Of a stretch of DNA of 64,000 bases, positions 27,002 to 36,610 are shown one piece after another. Each line of letters begins with the position of its first letter. Position 1 is the stretch's first letter. A model generated the notes under the pieces. It was not told where the DNA came from. It made no database searches and saw only the letters and a list, made by a program, of their open reading frames with translations. This DNA is from Bacillus sp. Xin1. Its GTDB lineage: Bacteria > Bacillota > Bacilli > Bacillales > Bacillaceae_G. Position numbers and translations under genes: made by a program. The stretch covers positions 372,001 through 436,000 of the forward strand of contig NZ_JABUAE010000001.1 of NCBI RefSeq assembly GCF_013314535.1, given 5' to 3'.

Positions 27002-27247
27002 ATGAATAAACAATTACGTACACTGCAAAATATTGCAAATGAGCGCACGTGGGCATCTTTTTTAAATGATAATCATCCATATAGTTTACTGCATTGGTCA
27101 ATTGCTGGTGTAGGACAAGAACCAAAAGATGTGTGGCTTCTTCAAGACGAAGTTACATTTCAAACGACAGAATTTCAAACGCTTGATGAAGCGGTAAAAT
27201 GGATTTCTGAAAATATGGAACAAGTTACAGACGTGTTAGCGCAATAA
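27002..27247 (+). CDS. yqkC: YqkC-like DUF2552 protein
   Basis: An 81-aa soluble acidic protein. It resembles YqkC/DUF2552 of Bacillus, with conserved NPxxLLHWSI-type and DEAVKWI segments. No function is known. AAGGTGA precedes ATG 27002. In B. subtilis yqkC is also beside yqkD, in agreement with the neighbouring gene here. Confidence 0.75.
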   Translation: MNKQLRTLQNIANERTWASFLNDNHPYSLLHWSIAGVGQEPKDVWLLQDEVTFQTTEFQTLDEAVKWISENMEQVTDVLAQ

Positions 27248-27252
27248 CGTGA

Positions 27253-27282
27253 AAAAAACAGGCTTATGCAAGCCTGTTTTTT
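27253..27282. terminator. Bidirectional terminator, yqkC / yqkD
   Basis: A perfect 13-bp stem (27253-27265 with 27270-27282) with a 4-nt loop and A/T runs lies between the convergent genes. Confidence 0.88.
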
Positions 27283-28187
27283 GTTTCTTTCACATATGTG
27301 TTTAAGAATCGATCCACAGCAGCTTCATACTCTTGTTTGTTTTCATTATAAGAGCAAGCGTGTGCACCGTGTTCCGCAATAAAGAGCTGTTTATGGTTTT
27401 CTTTCGCTTCATAAAGAGCTTTTGTCATATCACATAAAATATAGTCATCGTCTTTGCTATGAATAAAAAGGACTGGGTTATTTATGTTTTTTACACAATC
27501 GATTGGAGAAATTTCGCGTATTGTATAACCGTCCCTTACCTTTAAAAAGGCATTTGCTAATGGTAGCAGCGGCCATTTTGGTAAATGAAATTCGACTTTT
27601 AAGCGATGCTGTAGCTGACCATAAAAGTCAGAGAATGGGCAGTCCGCAATATAAAAATCAGCGCCGTCTTCCACCATTCCTGCATATTGAAGGAGTGTGG
27701 CAGCCCCCATCGATTCTCCATGAATGCCAAGTGTAATATTTGTTCCAAAACGGTTCTTTAGCCAATCAACTACCGTCTTTAAATCATATTTTTCGTAATA
27801 GCCATAACTTGTCGTTTTACCACCTGTTTTACCATGGCGACGGTGATCATAAATAAATACGTTATATCCTCTGTTTAAAAATAAATTTGCATATTTGACA
27901 GAGTTTATTTTATTTACGGTTACACCGTGACAAAAAATCATAAACTTATTAGAATTACCTGCAGAAATGTAATAGCCGTGAATGTCATATTTAAATTGAG
28001 ATGGAATACAAACTTCTTCTTTTGGAATGGCATTAAAATCCTCTAAGCGAAAATGTTTTTTCGTTTCACGTTCTAAAATTTCTTCTTCTGTTTTTTTCTT
28101 TAAGTACATTACTTTATTCGTAAAGAAAATACCGATACCAATTAATACTCCTATTATGGTTAGCAATGCTGTAAAAAAACGTTTCAT
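27264..28187 (-). CDS. yqkD: Alpha/beta hydrolase, YqkD-like, membrane-anchored
   Basis: A 307-aa protein with one N-terminal membrane segment (about residues 5-27), then a hydrolase fold. The nucleophile elbow is GESMGAATLL (serine near residue 153), with acid in HSKDDDYI and histidine in EHGAHACS. It is of the acyl-peptidase/esterase type and its substrate is unknown. GGATGAGG precedes ATG 28187. Its 3' end overlaps the terminator shared with yqkC. Confidence 0.85.
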   Translation of the reverse strand: MKRFFTALLTIIGVLIGIGIFFTNKVMYLKKKTEEEILERETKKHFRLEDFNAIPKEEVCIPSQFKYDIHGYYISAGNSNKFMIFCHGVTVNKINSVKYANLFLNRGYNVFIYDHRRHGKTGGKTTSYGYYEKYDLKTVVDWLKNRFGTNITLGIHGESMGAATLLQYAGMVEDGADFYIADCPFSDFYGQLQHRLKVEFHLPKWPLLPLANAFLKVRDGYTIREISPIDCVKNINNPVLFIHSKDDDYILCDMTKALYEAKENHKQLFIAEHGAHACSYNENKQEYEAAVDRFLNTYVKETKNRLA

Positions 28188-28265
28188 ACCTCATCCTCCA
28201 AATACCTCTACATGTGATACGCTTATATTGTATCATAATGATGTAAAAAAGGGAGAGAGTGGAGC

Positions 28266-28745
28266 ATGGTTCAAATGCAAAAAATTACAGAAGAAATGAG
28301 AAAAACAATTGCGTTATTTATGCGTGAAAATTGGGGAAGCGCGCTGATGGTTTCACGTGGAAGAGTGCATCAGCTAGATCAATTACCCGGTTTTATTGCA
28401 ATTGAAGATAACAGAATAATAGGAATTATTACATATGAAATAAGCAAAAATGATTGTGAGATTGTTTCATTAGATAGCTTTAAGGAGAAAAAGGGAATCG
28501 GAACGAAACTTATAGAGTGTGTAATTGATATTGCGAAAAAACAATGTTGTAAAAAGGTGTGGCTCATTACGACAAACGATAATACGAATGCACTTCGCTT
28601 CTATCAGAAACGTGGTTTTATAATGACTAACTTATATATAGATGCGGTCAAGGAAGCGAGAAAGATAAAGAAAGAAATTCCGTTCATTGGCTATGATAAC
28701 ATCGCGATTTCACATGAAATTCAATTAGAAAAAATGAATATATAA
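28266..28745 (+). CDS. GNAT-family N-acetyltransferase
   Basis: A 159-aa acetyltransferase. The acetyl-CoA loop reads EKKGIGTKLIE near residues 75-85, and NTNALRFYQKRGF near residue 110 is the usual final motif. The acceptor is unknown. GGGAGAG precedes ATG 28266. It is divergent from yqkD with 78 bp between. No partner gene suggests a pathway. Confidence 0.85.
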   Translation: MVQMQKITEEMRKTIALFMRENWGSALMVSRGRVHQLDQLPGFIAIEDNRIIGIITYEISKNDCEIVSLDSFKEKKGIGTKLIECVIDIAKKQCCKKVWLITTNDNTNALRFYQKRGFIMTNLYIDAVKEARKIKKEIPFIGYDNIAISHEIQLEKMNI

Positions 28746-28889
28746 GATTAGTTTGTATATATGGGGAGAATTAGAAGTAAGAGAATTTTATGTAACAATT
28801 TTCAGAAATATAAAACAATAACCTTGACGAATGATCTACTTTGTTTTAGGTTTAAATTGTAAGCTATTACCATATTAAGGGGTGACGAT

Positions 28890-29819
28890 GTGGCAACCAT
28901 ACGTGATGTTGCAAAATTGGCCGGTGTTTCAGTCGCAACCGTTTCACGAGTTATTAATGAAAAAGGGTATGTCCATGAGGATACAGTAAAACAAGTAAAA
29001 CAGGCAATTGAAGAGTTACAATATAAACCGAATGCCGTAGCAAAGGCGTTATTTAAAAAATCTTCGACAATGATTGCCGTATTAGTATCAAATTTAGAAG
29101 ATCCATCCTATATAACATTGCTTCGTTCAGTAGAAGAGGCTGCATATAAAGAGGGATATCAAATTGTTATTTGTAATATAGAAAATAAGAGTGGTTACAT
29201 AGAGATACTGATGCAAAATAATATTGCTGGTGTAATTATGACAAACGACATATATAAGCGTCTAGATAATCTTTCTATTCCATTTGTTGTACTTGATGAA
29301 GCAGGAGCGCTTTCTATGTATTATGACAGTGCTAAAAAGGCAGTTGTTTTGCTAAAAGAAAAAGGTTGTCATTTTCTTGCTTATATTGGGGAAGAGGCAG
29401 AAGATGAGACAATGGAAGAACATGTATCTGGATTTTTAGATGGAGTTTGGGAAGAAGGGCTTGCTTATCGAGAAGAAAAAATAGAAGGGCCTGAAGAAAA
29501 ACAAATTATTGAATTATTACGAAAGTATCCATATATTGACGGTGTTGTCACTTCTAGTGATGCTGTTGCAATTGCAGTCGTTCATGCAGCAAGTTATCTT
29601 GGTATTCATATACCGGAGCATTTGCAAGTCGTTGGTTTTAAAGGAAGTTTACAAGGTGAATGGGTTACGCCATCTTTAACAACGATTGGAAGTCCCTTTG
29701 AAAAGCAAGGAGTGGTAGCTGTACAAAAGTTGGTAGGAAAAATAAAAAAGAAACAAGTAAACTTTGAAGAAGTACAGCAAGAAGAGTTTCTATTAATTGA
29801 ACGAGAATCGACAAAGTAA
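28890..29819 (+). CDS. LacI-family transcriptional regulator
   Basis: A 309-aa regulator with an N-terminal LacI HTH (TIRDVAKLAGVSVATVSRVIN, residues 3-23) and a periplasmic-binding-like sensor domain of typical but slightly short length. Start is GTG 28890 with GGGGTGA upstream. It stands alone; the next gene is convergent, so its target is not obvious from context. The ligand is probably a sugar or nucleoside, as for most of the family. Confidence 0.9.
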   Translation: MATIRDVAKLAGVSVATVSRVINEKGYVHEDTVKQVKQAIEELQYKPNAVAKALFKKSSTMIAVLVSNLEDPSYITLLRSVEEAAYKEGYQIVICNIENKSGYIEILMQNNIAGVIMTNDIYKRLDNLSIPFVVLDEAGALSMYYDSAKKAVVLLKEKGCHFLAYIGEEAEDETMEEHVSGFLDGVWEEGLAYREEKIEGPEEKQIIELLRKYPYIDGVVTSSDAVAIAVVHAASYLGIHIPEHLQVVGFKGSLQGEWVTPSLTTIGSPFEKQGVVAVQKLVGKIKKKQVNFEEVQQEEFLLIERESTK

Positions 29820-29848
29820 AAGGTGCGTCCAAGTAAAACGCACCTTTT
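29818..29848. terminator. Bidirectional terminator, lacI-type gene / antiporter
   Basis: A perfect 10-bp stem (29818-29827 with 29839-29848) with an 11-nt loop and a T-run lies between converging genes. The lacI-type stop codon lies in its left arm. Confidence 0.82.
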
Positions 29849-31168
29849 TTATAATGTTATGGCAGCAATAAACCCAAATATAAGTAGCGGAATATTGTAG
29901 TGAAGAAAGGTTGGAATACATGTATCCCATATATGATGATGCTTACCATCTGCATTTAAACCTGAAGTAGGCCCTAGCGTACTATCAGATGCTGGAGAAC
30001 CAGCGTCACCTAATGCACCAGCTGTACCGATAATAGCAATGGTTGCCATTGGGCTAAAGCCAAGCTGCATACATAGCGGAACGAAGATTGTTGTTAAAAT
30101 CGGAATGGTGGAAAAGGAAGAACCGATTCCCATTGTAACGAGTAGACCGATAACAAGCATAAGAAATGCAGCAAGTGGCTTACTGTTCCCAATTAAATCC
30201 GCACTTGTTTGAACGAGTGATTCAACATGCCCTGTTTTCCGAAGAACTGCTCCGAATCCAGCGGCAGAAATCATAACGAAACCGATAAATGACATCATAC
30301 GCATACCGCTTGTTAAAATAGCATCAGCTTCTTTTAGCGGGAGACTCCCACTAATTGATAATACAATAATCCCTGCTAATGCACCAAAAATCATTGATTC
30401 TGTTGCTAATTGCACGCTTAATGTTGCGATAATAGATAACAATCCGAACGTAATGCTTCTTTTGGTGTAAGGAGCTATTTCATCAGTTGAAGAATGAATC
30501 GGTTCGGTAGAGTAGGTGCGTGGTTTACGATACGTAATGAAAGCAGCGACACATAGCCCGATAATCATACCTATTGCTGGAATTGTCATCGCTTTTGGAA
30601 TAAGGGTTACATCAAATGTAAGCCCACTTTGCTGTGCATTTGTTTGTAACACGTCGTGATAAATTTTTCCAAATCCAGCTGGAATCCACATATAAGGAGT
30701 AATTAATCCGAATGTAATGAGACATGTAACAAGACGACGATCCACTTCTAATTCATTTAAAACTTTTAAAAGCGCTGGAATTAAAATAGGGATAAAAGCA
30801 ATGTGAACCGGTATAATATTTTGCGAAAAACAAGCCATTGCTAAAATGATAAATAAAATAAGTACTTTGGAATATGTTTGCTTTTTTGTGTCTTTTTCGT
30901 TGCCAATTACATTCAGTGCAGTATGAATCATCGCGTCGGGTAGCCCCGTTTTGGAAAGCGAAATAGCGAATCCCCCGAGCATGGCATAACTTAAAGCGAT
31001 TGGAGCACTGCTTCCAAGACCTGTGGTAAAAGTATGGATTGTTTCTGAAATCCCAAGTCCGCCAATTAGTCCACCTGTTAAGGCGCCGACGATAATAGCG
31101 ACAATGACTTGGACACGTAATAAACTAAGCAGCAGCATCACTGCTACTGCGACGAGTACAGCGTTCAT
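29849..31168 (-). CDS. Na+/H+ antiporter-family membrane protein, YuiF-like
   Basis: A 439-aa protein with about twelve hydrophobic segments. It has the GDAGSPASDSTLGPTSGLNADG stretch near the C-terminus, which is characteristic of the YuiF/NhaC-like branch of the ion transporter superfamily. Annotators call it an Na+/H+ antiporter family protein; YuiF is suspected of amino-acid transport. AGGGAG lies upstream of ATG 31168 at a long spacing. An imperfect palindrome around 31207-31223 might be an operator. Confidence 0.8.
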   Translation of the reverse strand: MNAVLVAVAVMLLLSLLRVQVIVAIIVGALTGGLIGGLGISETIHTFTTGLGSSAPIALSYAMLGGFAISLSKTGLPDAMIHTALNVIGNEKDTKKQTYSKVLILFIILAMACFSQNIIPVHIAFIPILIPALLKVLNELEVDRRLVTCLITFGLITPYMWIPAGFGKIYHDVLQTNAQQSGLTFDVTLIPKAMTIPAIGMIIGLCVAAFITYRKPRTYSTEPIHSSTDEIAPYTKRSITFGLLSIIATLSVQLATESMIFGALAGIIVLSISGSLPLKEADAILTSGMRMMSFIGFVMISAAGFGAVLRKTGHVESLVQTSADLIGNSKPLAAFLMLVIGLLVTMGIGSSFSTIPILTTIFVPLCMQLGFSPMATIAIIGTAGALGDAGSPASDSTLGPTSGLNADGKHHHIWDTCIPTFLHYNIPLLIFGFIAAITL

Positions 31169-31298
31169 AATAAATGTAATCTCCCTAATTTTTTTCTGTT
31201 TTGCAACTTATCCTAGGTAAGTATATAGACGAACCAAGTAAAGTTACGACATGTAATTATAAAATGTTTTCTATGAAATGTAAAAGACATAACGATTG

Positions 31299-32300
31299 TT
31301 ACCTATGTTGAAAAGATAACTCTTGTTTGATAGAGCGTATAGATTGTGCAAACAGTTCAGGTTCTTCTAAACTTGGTGAATGAGCAGAGTTTGGGAACCA
31401 GATCATTTTTTTGATGGGTGCTTGAATTGTATCACAATATTGTTGAACGAGTGCATAAGGTGTTTGGTAGTCGAAACGACCAGAACAGAAATAGACAGGT
31501 ACGGAAAGTTTTGAGATTGTAGAAAAGAAATCTACTGTGAGCATTTCCTCCCATAATGCCCCAGATTTCATATTTCCTGCGAGAAATCTCACCCAATCTA
31601 ACCATGTATATTCTGAAGAAAACAACCCTTTTCGAATGAAAGAAAAGGAAGTCCCATTTTGAACTGCTCCTCCAAACGTACCAAGCCATTTTCTTTGAAT
31701 AATAAGGCGCCGCATATCTAGGAAAGGAGGCTTTCCAAGTTTGGTTAGAGATGTTAATGCACGTTCGTGTCCATGTTTTTTTGCGGAGTGAATTAAATGT
31801 TGATAGAGCAATTCTTCATTTTGTTTCATATGTACAATCTGACCTATACCAATATAAGCTTCGATATAGTCTGGATATTTATTTGCAATTTGTAAGCCGA
31901 TAATACTTCCCCAAGAATGTCCAGCGAGAAATAGCTTCTGTTTTTTGAAACGAGAAAGAAGATATTTTATTACTTCGAATGCATCTGAAACAAATTGTTC
32001 AATTGTAAAAGGTGCTTTTATATCACGCCAGGAAAAGGATTTTCCTGCTCCTCTTTGATCCCAATTGACAACAATAAAGTGTTTTTCTAAGTCTTTTTGA
32101 AAATGACGAATGAACCCAATTTGTGCCATACCAGGGCCACCGTGACAGCATAATAAAATAGGTTGATTTACGTCTTGACCACGAATAAGTAGAGATTGTT
32201 CACGGTTGTTAATCGTAACGCTTTCTATCGTAGCAACGCTATTTGAAATTGGATTTTTTAATTCGTCGCAAAACGGTGGAGTGTAGCTACGAAAAAGCAT
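31299..32300 (-). CDS. Alpha/beta hydrolase, proline-iminopeptidase-like
   Basis: A 333-aa hydrolase. The oxyanion motif CHGGPG near residue 70, WDQRGAGKS near residue 99, the nucleophile elbow GHSWGSIIG and the C-terminal SAHSPSLEEP with the histidine are those of the prolyl aminopeptidase (S33) family. The substrate is not certain. I choose ATG 32300, preceded by AAAGGAGG; the frame extends to 32357 without a ribosome site and through a region that looks untranslated. Confidence 0.85.
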   Translation of the reverse strand: MLFRSYTPPFCDELKNPISNSVATIESVTINNREQSLLIRGQDVNQPILLCCHGGPGMAQIGFIRHFQKDLEKHFIVVNWDQRGAGKSFSWRDIKAPFTIEQFVSDAFEVIKYLLSRFKKQKLFLAGHSWGSIIGLQIANKYPDYIEAYIGIGQIVHMKQNEELLYQHLIHSAKKHGHERALTSLTKLGKPPFLDMRRLIIQRKWLGTFGGAVQNGTSFSFIRKGLFSSEYTWLDWVRFLAGNMKSGALWEEMLTVDFFSTISKLSVPVYFCSGRFDYQTPYALVQQYCDTIQAPIKKMIWFPNSAHSPSLEEPELFAQSIRSIKQELSFQHR

Positions 32301-32435
32301 ATAAAAAAACCTCCTTTTATCTAATGGCATGTATCGCACGGATGTACAATTTTGCATATACTGTTAAGAAATTATTGTATCATAACATGTAGGCTATGTT
32401 TCAACTATGAGCGCTCAGAGAGAAGGGGGAAGAAA

Positions 32436-32912
32436 GTGACAGTTGGAGAAATTATAGATCGCTTAAACAAACGGGAACCACTTGCTATTATTGCGAAACG
32501 CCTCGACATGAGCCCATATGCATTGTCAAAAAAGTTAAGGGTGCTTGGATATGAATACGACGGCGAACTGAAGAAACGAATATTCATTGGAGAGGGAGAA
32601 GAACCGCGGCATTTGTATCTTCAAGAAGTTACTGCACTTCAATATGTAAAAACAGATTATCAAGTTTTAATATATGAACAATTGCAAAAAATTTACGAAT
32701 TGCTTCGAAAACGAGAGAGACCAATTATAACGGAACCGATTATAAGCAATGAAAAGAAAAAACGCACTTTCTCTATTCGTACGGAAATTTTAGAGAAATT
32801 AGACGCTGTTTCTGTTTCCGAAGGGATGCATAAATCTAAAATTGTAGAAGTAGCATTGATGGAATTTTTACGGAAATATGAAGAGGTAGACGAAATATAT
32901 CAAGATAAGTAA
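32436..32912 (+). CDS. Putative DNA-binding protein with N-terminal HTH and C-terminal ribbon-helix-helix
   Basis: A 158-aa protein that I cannot assign to a named family. Residues 1-48 look like a helix-turn-helix (RLNKREPLAIIAKRLDMSPY). Residues 110-152 (RTFSIRTEILEKLDAVSVSE and on) look like a ribbon-helix-helix of the CopG/MetJ type: strand, helix, then a second helix ending EFLRKYEE. Two DNA-binding folds in one chain is unusual. Start is GTG 32436 behind AAGGGGGA. It is a single gene with its own terminator and no obvious toxin partner. Confidence 0.7.
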   Translation: MTVGEIIDRLNKREPLAIIAKRLDMSPYALSKKLRVLGYEYDGELKKRIFIGEGEEPRHLYLQEVTALQYVKTDYQVLIYEQLQKIYELLRKRERPIITEPIISNEKKKRTFSIRTEILEKLDAVSVSEGMHKSKIVEVALMEFLRKYEEVDEIYQDK

Positions 32913-32943
32913 AAGAGAGAAGGTGTGTACCCCTCTCTCTTTT
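32911..32943. terminator. Terminator between HTH/RHH gene and nucleotidase gene
   Basis: AAAAGAGAGA (32911-32920) pairs with TCTCTCTTTT (32934-32943), extended by a GG/CC pair after one bulged A. It ends both convergent genes. Confidence 0.75.
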
Positions 32944-32958
32944 TGTGAGTGATAAAGT

Positions 32959-34548
32959 TTAGTTCACTCTTTGAATTCGGCCATCAATAATAGGCTGAAT
33001 CGGTTCTTTTACTTGTTTTACATAATCCACTAACGCTTCAAAATCATTTGGCCCTGTTTCAGCGTCTTTTCCATTTTTAAAGGACACAAATCCATCTCCT
33101 CCTGAAGCAAGAAAGGCATTTGCAACGACGCTATACATTTTAGTGGCAATGAGTTCTTCACCGTTTGTTAAATGAATATTTGTAACCTTTTCACCATCTG
33201 GTTTGTTGGCATCCCAAGTATACTGAATACCTGAAATTTGAAGCATTCTCGTCTTATCTTTTTGCCATTGCTGATTTAAAATATCGCGAATGTCCTGGCC
33301 AGTTAAATTGACTTTTATTAACTGATTTCCAAATGGTTGAATTCCATATAATTCTCCCCACGTAATATCACCAGCATCTAAATCATTACGAATACCACCA
33401 GGATTCATAAGGGCAATTTGAGTATTCATGGTCGCACGCTGAGCGTCTGCAACTAAATTTCCAAGAGTCGATTCACCAGCGGCATTTTGTTTACGATCTA
33501 TTGGAGCGGTAGATTTTCCAACAACCTGATTTACAAGAGGAGCGATTTTTTCTTGATACTGATCCATTTTCTTTTTCACTTGTTGGTCAGGTTTTATACC
33601 TTCATGGTAGGTTGTAACAACTTCTGCTTTTTTCTCAACAATATCTTTTGTTTTACGATCAATCTTGACATCAACATCAGCAAAAGCCATTCCATAGGAA
33701 TTTGCTTGTACGACGAGTTTGTTGTTTACTGTTCCGTTTACAAAAGTATGACTATGACCGCCGAAAATAACATCGACCTCTGGGTCGGTTTCATTTGCTA
33801 GGCGAACGAGATCGCCATTTGTTACACCAGTATCATCGGTTGTACCTCCGACATGCGCAAGGACAACGATTGATTTAACGCCTAGTTTTTTCAGTTGTTG
33901 TGCAGATTTATTAATTGCTTCTACTTCATCTGTAATTTGTACATTTTTAAGCATAGTAGGCATAACAACATTAGGTGTATCTGTTGTTACAACCCCGATA
34001 AAGCCGACAGGCACCCCTTGTACCATTTTTACAGTAAATGGTGGTAGAAATAAGCGTCCAGTTGATTTATTGTAGAAATTGGAAGCGACGTAAGGGAATT
34101 TTGCTCCCTTGAAATTCCCTGTTTTTTCATGGTATCCACCATAAATGAGACGGTGCATTTCGTCAATTCCTTCGTCAAATTCATGATTTCCAATGGTCCC
34201 AACATCAAATCCTAAATCATTTAAAATTTCAATTGTTGGTTCGTCTTGTAGTAGGGCTGAAACTGGAGGACTTGCTCCAACGATATCACCAGCATGAACC
34301 ATAAGCGTATTCGGATTTTGATTCTCACGATCTCGTAAATAAGCAGCTAAATACTCGGCTCCTCCTGCTTCTTTGTTGTTAATTTTCTTTACAGTGTCTA
34401 ATTGCCCATGAAGATCGTTAATGCCAAGCATCTGTACGTCTATGTAGCGATTTTTTTCTGTGGGTGCTTGAGATGGAGGTGCAGCAAATACACTTGAAAA
34501 AGTAATTGTACTTAATACTAAAGCAACCGGAATGACTTTTTTCCACAT
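32959..34548 (-). CDS. Secreted 5'-nucleotidase / UshA-family phosphatase
   Basis: A 529-aa exported protein with a signal peptide (cut near VFA-APPS, about residue 22). The metallophosphatase domain has GINDLHG, HAGDIVGAS, GNHEFDEG and GGHSHTF; the C-terminal 5'-nucleotidase domain has the substrate-binding NPGGIRNDL and the ASGGDGF loop. Unlike CpdB at 10728-13016 it has no LPXTG, so it is probably released. It hydrolyses extracellular nucleotides. AGGGAG precedes ATG 34548 at about ten bases. No PhoP-type repeats were seen. Confidence 0.92.
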   Translation of the reverse strand: MWKKVIPVALVLSTITFSSVFAAPPSQAPTEKNRYIDVQMLGINDLHGQLDTVKKINNKEAGGAEYLAAYLRDRENQNPNTLMVHAGDIVGASPPVSALLQDEPTIEILNDLGFDVGTIGNHEFDEGIDEMHRLIYGGYHEKTGNFKGAKFPYVASNFYNKSTGRLFLPPFTVKMVQGVPVGFIGVVTTDTPNVVMPTMLKNVQITDEVEAINKSAQQLKKLGVKSIVVLAHVGGTTDDTGVTNGDLVRLANETDPEVDVIFGGHSHTFVNGTVNNKLVVQANSYGMAFADVDVKIDRKTKDIVEKKAEVVTTYHEGIKPDQQVKKKMDQYQEKIAPLVNQVVGKSTAPIDRKQNAAGESTLGNLVADAQRATMNTQIALMNPGGIRNDLDAGDITWGELYGIQPFGNQLIKVNLTGQDIRDILNQQWQKDKTRMLQISGIQYTWDANKPDGEKVTNIHLTNGEELIATKMYSVVANAFLASGGDGFVSFKNGKDAETGPNDFEALVDYVKQVKEPIQPIIDGRIQRVN

Positions 34549-34782
34549 GCGTTTTCTCTCCCTTTTTTATAATCTGACATCATACGACATAATTTTAATA
34601 GATTAAGAGAGTTATTGCTATAAAAATTCTACCAATTATAAAAATTAATAAAATTTCATTTTTTCATTTACACCTTTACAAAATATACATGTTAGAAAAA
34701 TAAAAAGAGAATGGTCTGTTTTTATTGTCGAGAGGGAGTCATTTCCCCTATAATGGAGAAAAAAGTAAAAGGTGAGCAATTC

Positions 34783-35046
34783 ATGAAGAAAAAGAAACAA
34801 AGACAAATGCAAAGACAAACGCAAATGAATCAGACAGATAAGGAATCCATTACAATTGGTGATCAATTAAATGCGTCATTAATGGATCAATTAAAAAGTA
34901 AGAAGAAAGAATTACAAGTAAGAGCGGAGCAAAAAGAAATAGAAGAGCAAGAGAGAAAGCGTAAGGAGCAAAAAGAACGCGAAAAGAATAAATCATTTGA
35001 AGAACTATTAAGTGAAAGTAACCTCACTTGGAAAGACTTTAAATAA
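34783..35046 (+). CDS. yqkE: YqkE-like small charged protein (DUF3886)
   Basis: An 87-aa, very Lys/Gln/Glu-rich protein, mostly predicted coiled coil, ending SFEELLSESNLTWKDFK. It resembles the Bacillus YqkE/DUF3886 family, whose function is unknown. ATG 34783 is chosen for AAAGGTGA upstream; in-frame ATGs at 34753 and 34711 lack a site. In B. subtilis yqkE lies between yqkD and yqkF; here about 7 kb of other genes separates it from yqkD. Confidence 0.7.
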   Translation: MKKKKQRQMQRQTQMNQTDKESITIGDQLNASLMDQLKSKKKELQVRAEQKEIEEQERKRKEQKEREKNKSFEELLSESNLTWKDFK

Positions 35047-35050
35047 TACA

Positions 35051-35086
35051 AAAAAATCATCAGTGGGATTGCCCTGATGATTTTTT
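35051..35086 (+). terminator. Terminator of yqkE
   Basis: A perfect 13-bp stem (35051-35063 with 35074-35086) with a T-run follows yqkE by five bases. Confidence 0.87.
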
Positions 35087-35113
35087 TACAATGTGATAGA
35101 AAAGGGGATTGGC

Positions 35114-35638
35114 ATGAGGAAAATTGTAGTAGTTCCATATGAAAATCATTGGAATGAGAAATTTCAAATAGAGGCAAAGCGGTTGGCAATAGCGATGCCA
35201 GAATCAGTTAAGGTACATCATATTGGAAGTACATCGGTACCAGGACTCGCAGCAAAACCGATTGTTGATATGATTATGGAAGTGGAAGATATTGAGAGGG
35301 TAGATAATTGGAACGAGTGTTTTGAAGAACTTGGTTATATTGTAAAAGGCGAAAATGGGATTACAGGTCGGCATTTTTTTATTCATGGAACTGAAGAAAA
35401 AAGGTCGTACCATTTACATGTTTTCGAAGCAGGTAATCCAGAAATTACACGTCATTTAGCGTTTCGTGATTATATGATGGCGCATTGTGAAGAGGCGGAA
35501 GCTTATGCAGCATTAAAGAAAGACTTAGCAGAAAAATTTATATGTAATGGAGAGAGATATACAGAAGGAAAGACTGATTTTGTACGGAATATTGATGAGA
35601 AAGCAAAACAGTGGTTAGAAAAGAACACGAACGAGTAA
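35114..35638 (+). CDS. GrpB-family nucleotidyltransferase-like protein (UPF0157)
   Basis: A 174-aa protein of the GrpB/UPF0157 family: VHHIGSTSVPGLAAKPIVDM near residues 35-54 is the family signature, with the nucleotidyltransferase-like GS...D pattern; RHFF and YHLHVFE follow. B. subtilis YqkA contains such a domain. No reaction is established. ATG 35114 follows AAAGGGG; an in-frame ATG seven codons upstream overlaps that site. Confidence 0.85.
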   Translation: MRKIVVVPYENHWNEKFQIEAKRLAIAMPESVKVHHIGSTSVPGLAAKPIVDMIMEVEDIERVDNWNECFEELGYIVKGENGITGRHFFIHGTEEKRSYHLHVFEAGNPEITRHLAFRDYMMAHCEEAEAYAALKKDLAEKFICNGERYTEGKTDFVRNIDEKAKQWLEKNTNE

Positions 35639-35782
35639 GCATAAGTTATTTTTATAAAAATATTATGTTAACTGTATATATTTTGACTTTTTCTATAAAT
35701 CTTGTTCAAATAAGGTGACGGTTATAAAAATTTTATGCCATCTCTCTATATCATTCAAAAGAGAGAAGAAGGAGGAGCAATC

Positions 35783-36610
35783 ATGTATATTCCAACAACT
35801 ACACTTCATAATGGCGTGAAAATGCCGATGCTTGGTTTAGGTGTATATAAAGCAAAAGAAGGAGAAGAAGTAAAACAAGCAGTAAAAACGGCTTTAGAAG
35901 TTGGATATCGCTCTATTGATACAGCGACTGTATATGAAAATGAAAGCGGTGTCGGAGAAGCGATTCGTGAATCAGGAATCGCACGTGAAGAGTTATTTAT
36001 TACGACAAAAGTATGGAATGACGATCAAGGATATGAAACAACACTTCAAGCATTTGAAAAAAGTTTAAAGAAATTACAAATGGATTATGTGGATTTATAT
36101 TTAATTCACTGGCCAATAAGAGGGAAATACATAGATACATACCGCGCTCTTGAAAAGTTATATGAAGAAGGAAAGGTGCGTGCAATTGGTGTTTCAAATT
36201 TTCATCAGCACCATTTAGAACAACTTCTGCCAAATTGTAATGTGAAGCCGATGGTGAACCAAGTAGAACTTCATCCGATGCTTGCACAGTTTGAATTACG
36301 TAACTTTTGTCAAAATGAACAAATTCAAATGGAAGCATGGAGCCCGCTAATGAGAGGTGGCGAAGTATTTCAGCATCGAATTATTCAAGAGATTGCTAAA
36401 AAGTATGAAAAAACGCCTGCTCAAATTATTTTACGCTGGGATATTCAAAGTGGCATTGTAACAATTCCTAAATCTGTTACACCATCTCGCATTCAAGAAA
36501 ACTTTACGATTTTTGATTTTTCATTAACAGAAGAAGAGATGAAGCAAATTGATACGCTCGATCGTAATTTACATGTTGGAACGAATCCTGATAAATACGA
36601 TACAATGTAA
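35783..36610 (+). CDS. Aldo/keto reductase (AKR5-type)
   Basis: A 275-aa NADPH-dependent reductase. The tetrad is visible: Asp in RSIDTATVYENE with Tyr, Lys in TTKVW and His in LIHWP. GVSNF and IPKS near the end complete the AKR pattern. It is close to B. subtilis YtbE/YvgN, which reduce methylglyoxal and similar carbonyls. ATG 35783 follows AAGGAGGAG; a 16-residue upstream extension lacks a site. It is a single gene. Confidence 0.9.
   Translation: MYIPTTTLHNGVKMPMLGLGVYKAKEGEEVKQAVKTALEVGYRSIDTATVYENESGVGEAIRESGIAREELFITTKVWNDDQGYETTLQAFEKSLKKLQMDYVDLYLIHWPIRGKYIDTYRALEKLYEEGKVRAIGVSNFHQHHLEQLLPNCNVKPMVNQVELHPMLAQFELRNFCQNEQIQMEAWSPLMRGGEVFQHRIIQEIAKKYEKTPAQIILRWDIQSGIVTIPKSVTPSRIQENFTIFDFSLTEEEMKQIDTLDRNLHVGTNPDKYDTM

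Noticed and set aside
31207-31223. Imperfect palindrome ACTTATCCTAGGTAAGT upstream of the YuiF-like gene
   Set aside because: One arm has an extra base and no promoter could be placed with confidence, so it is only mentioned with the gene.
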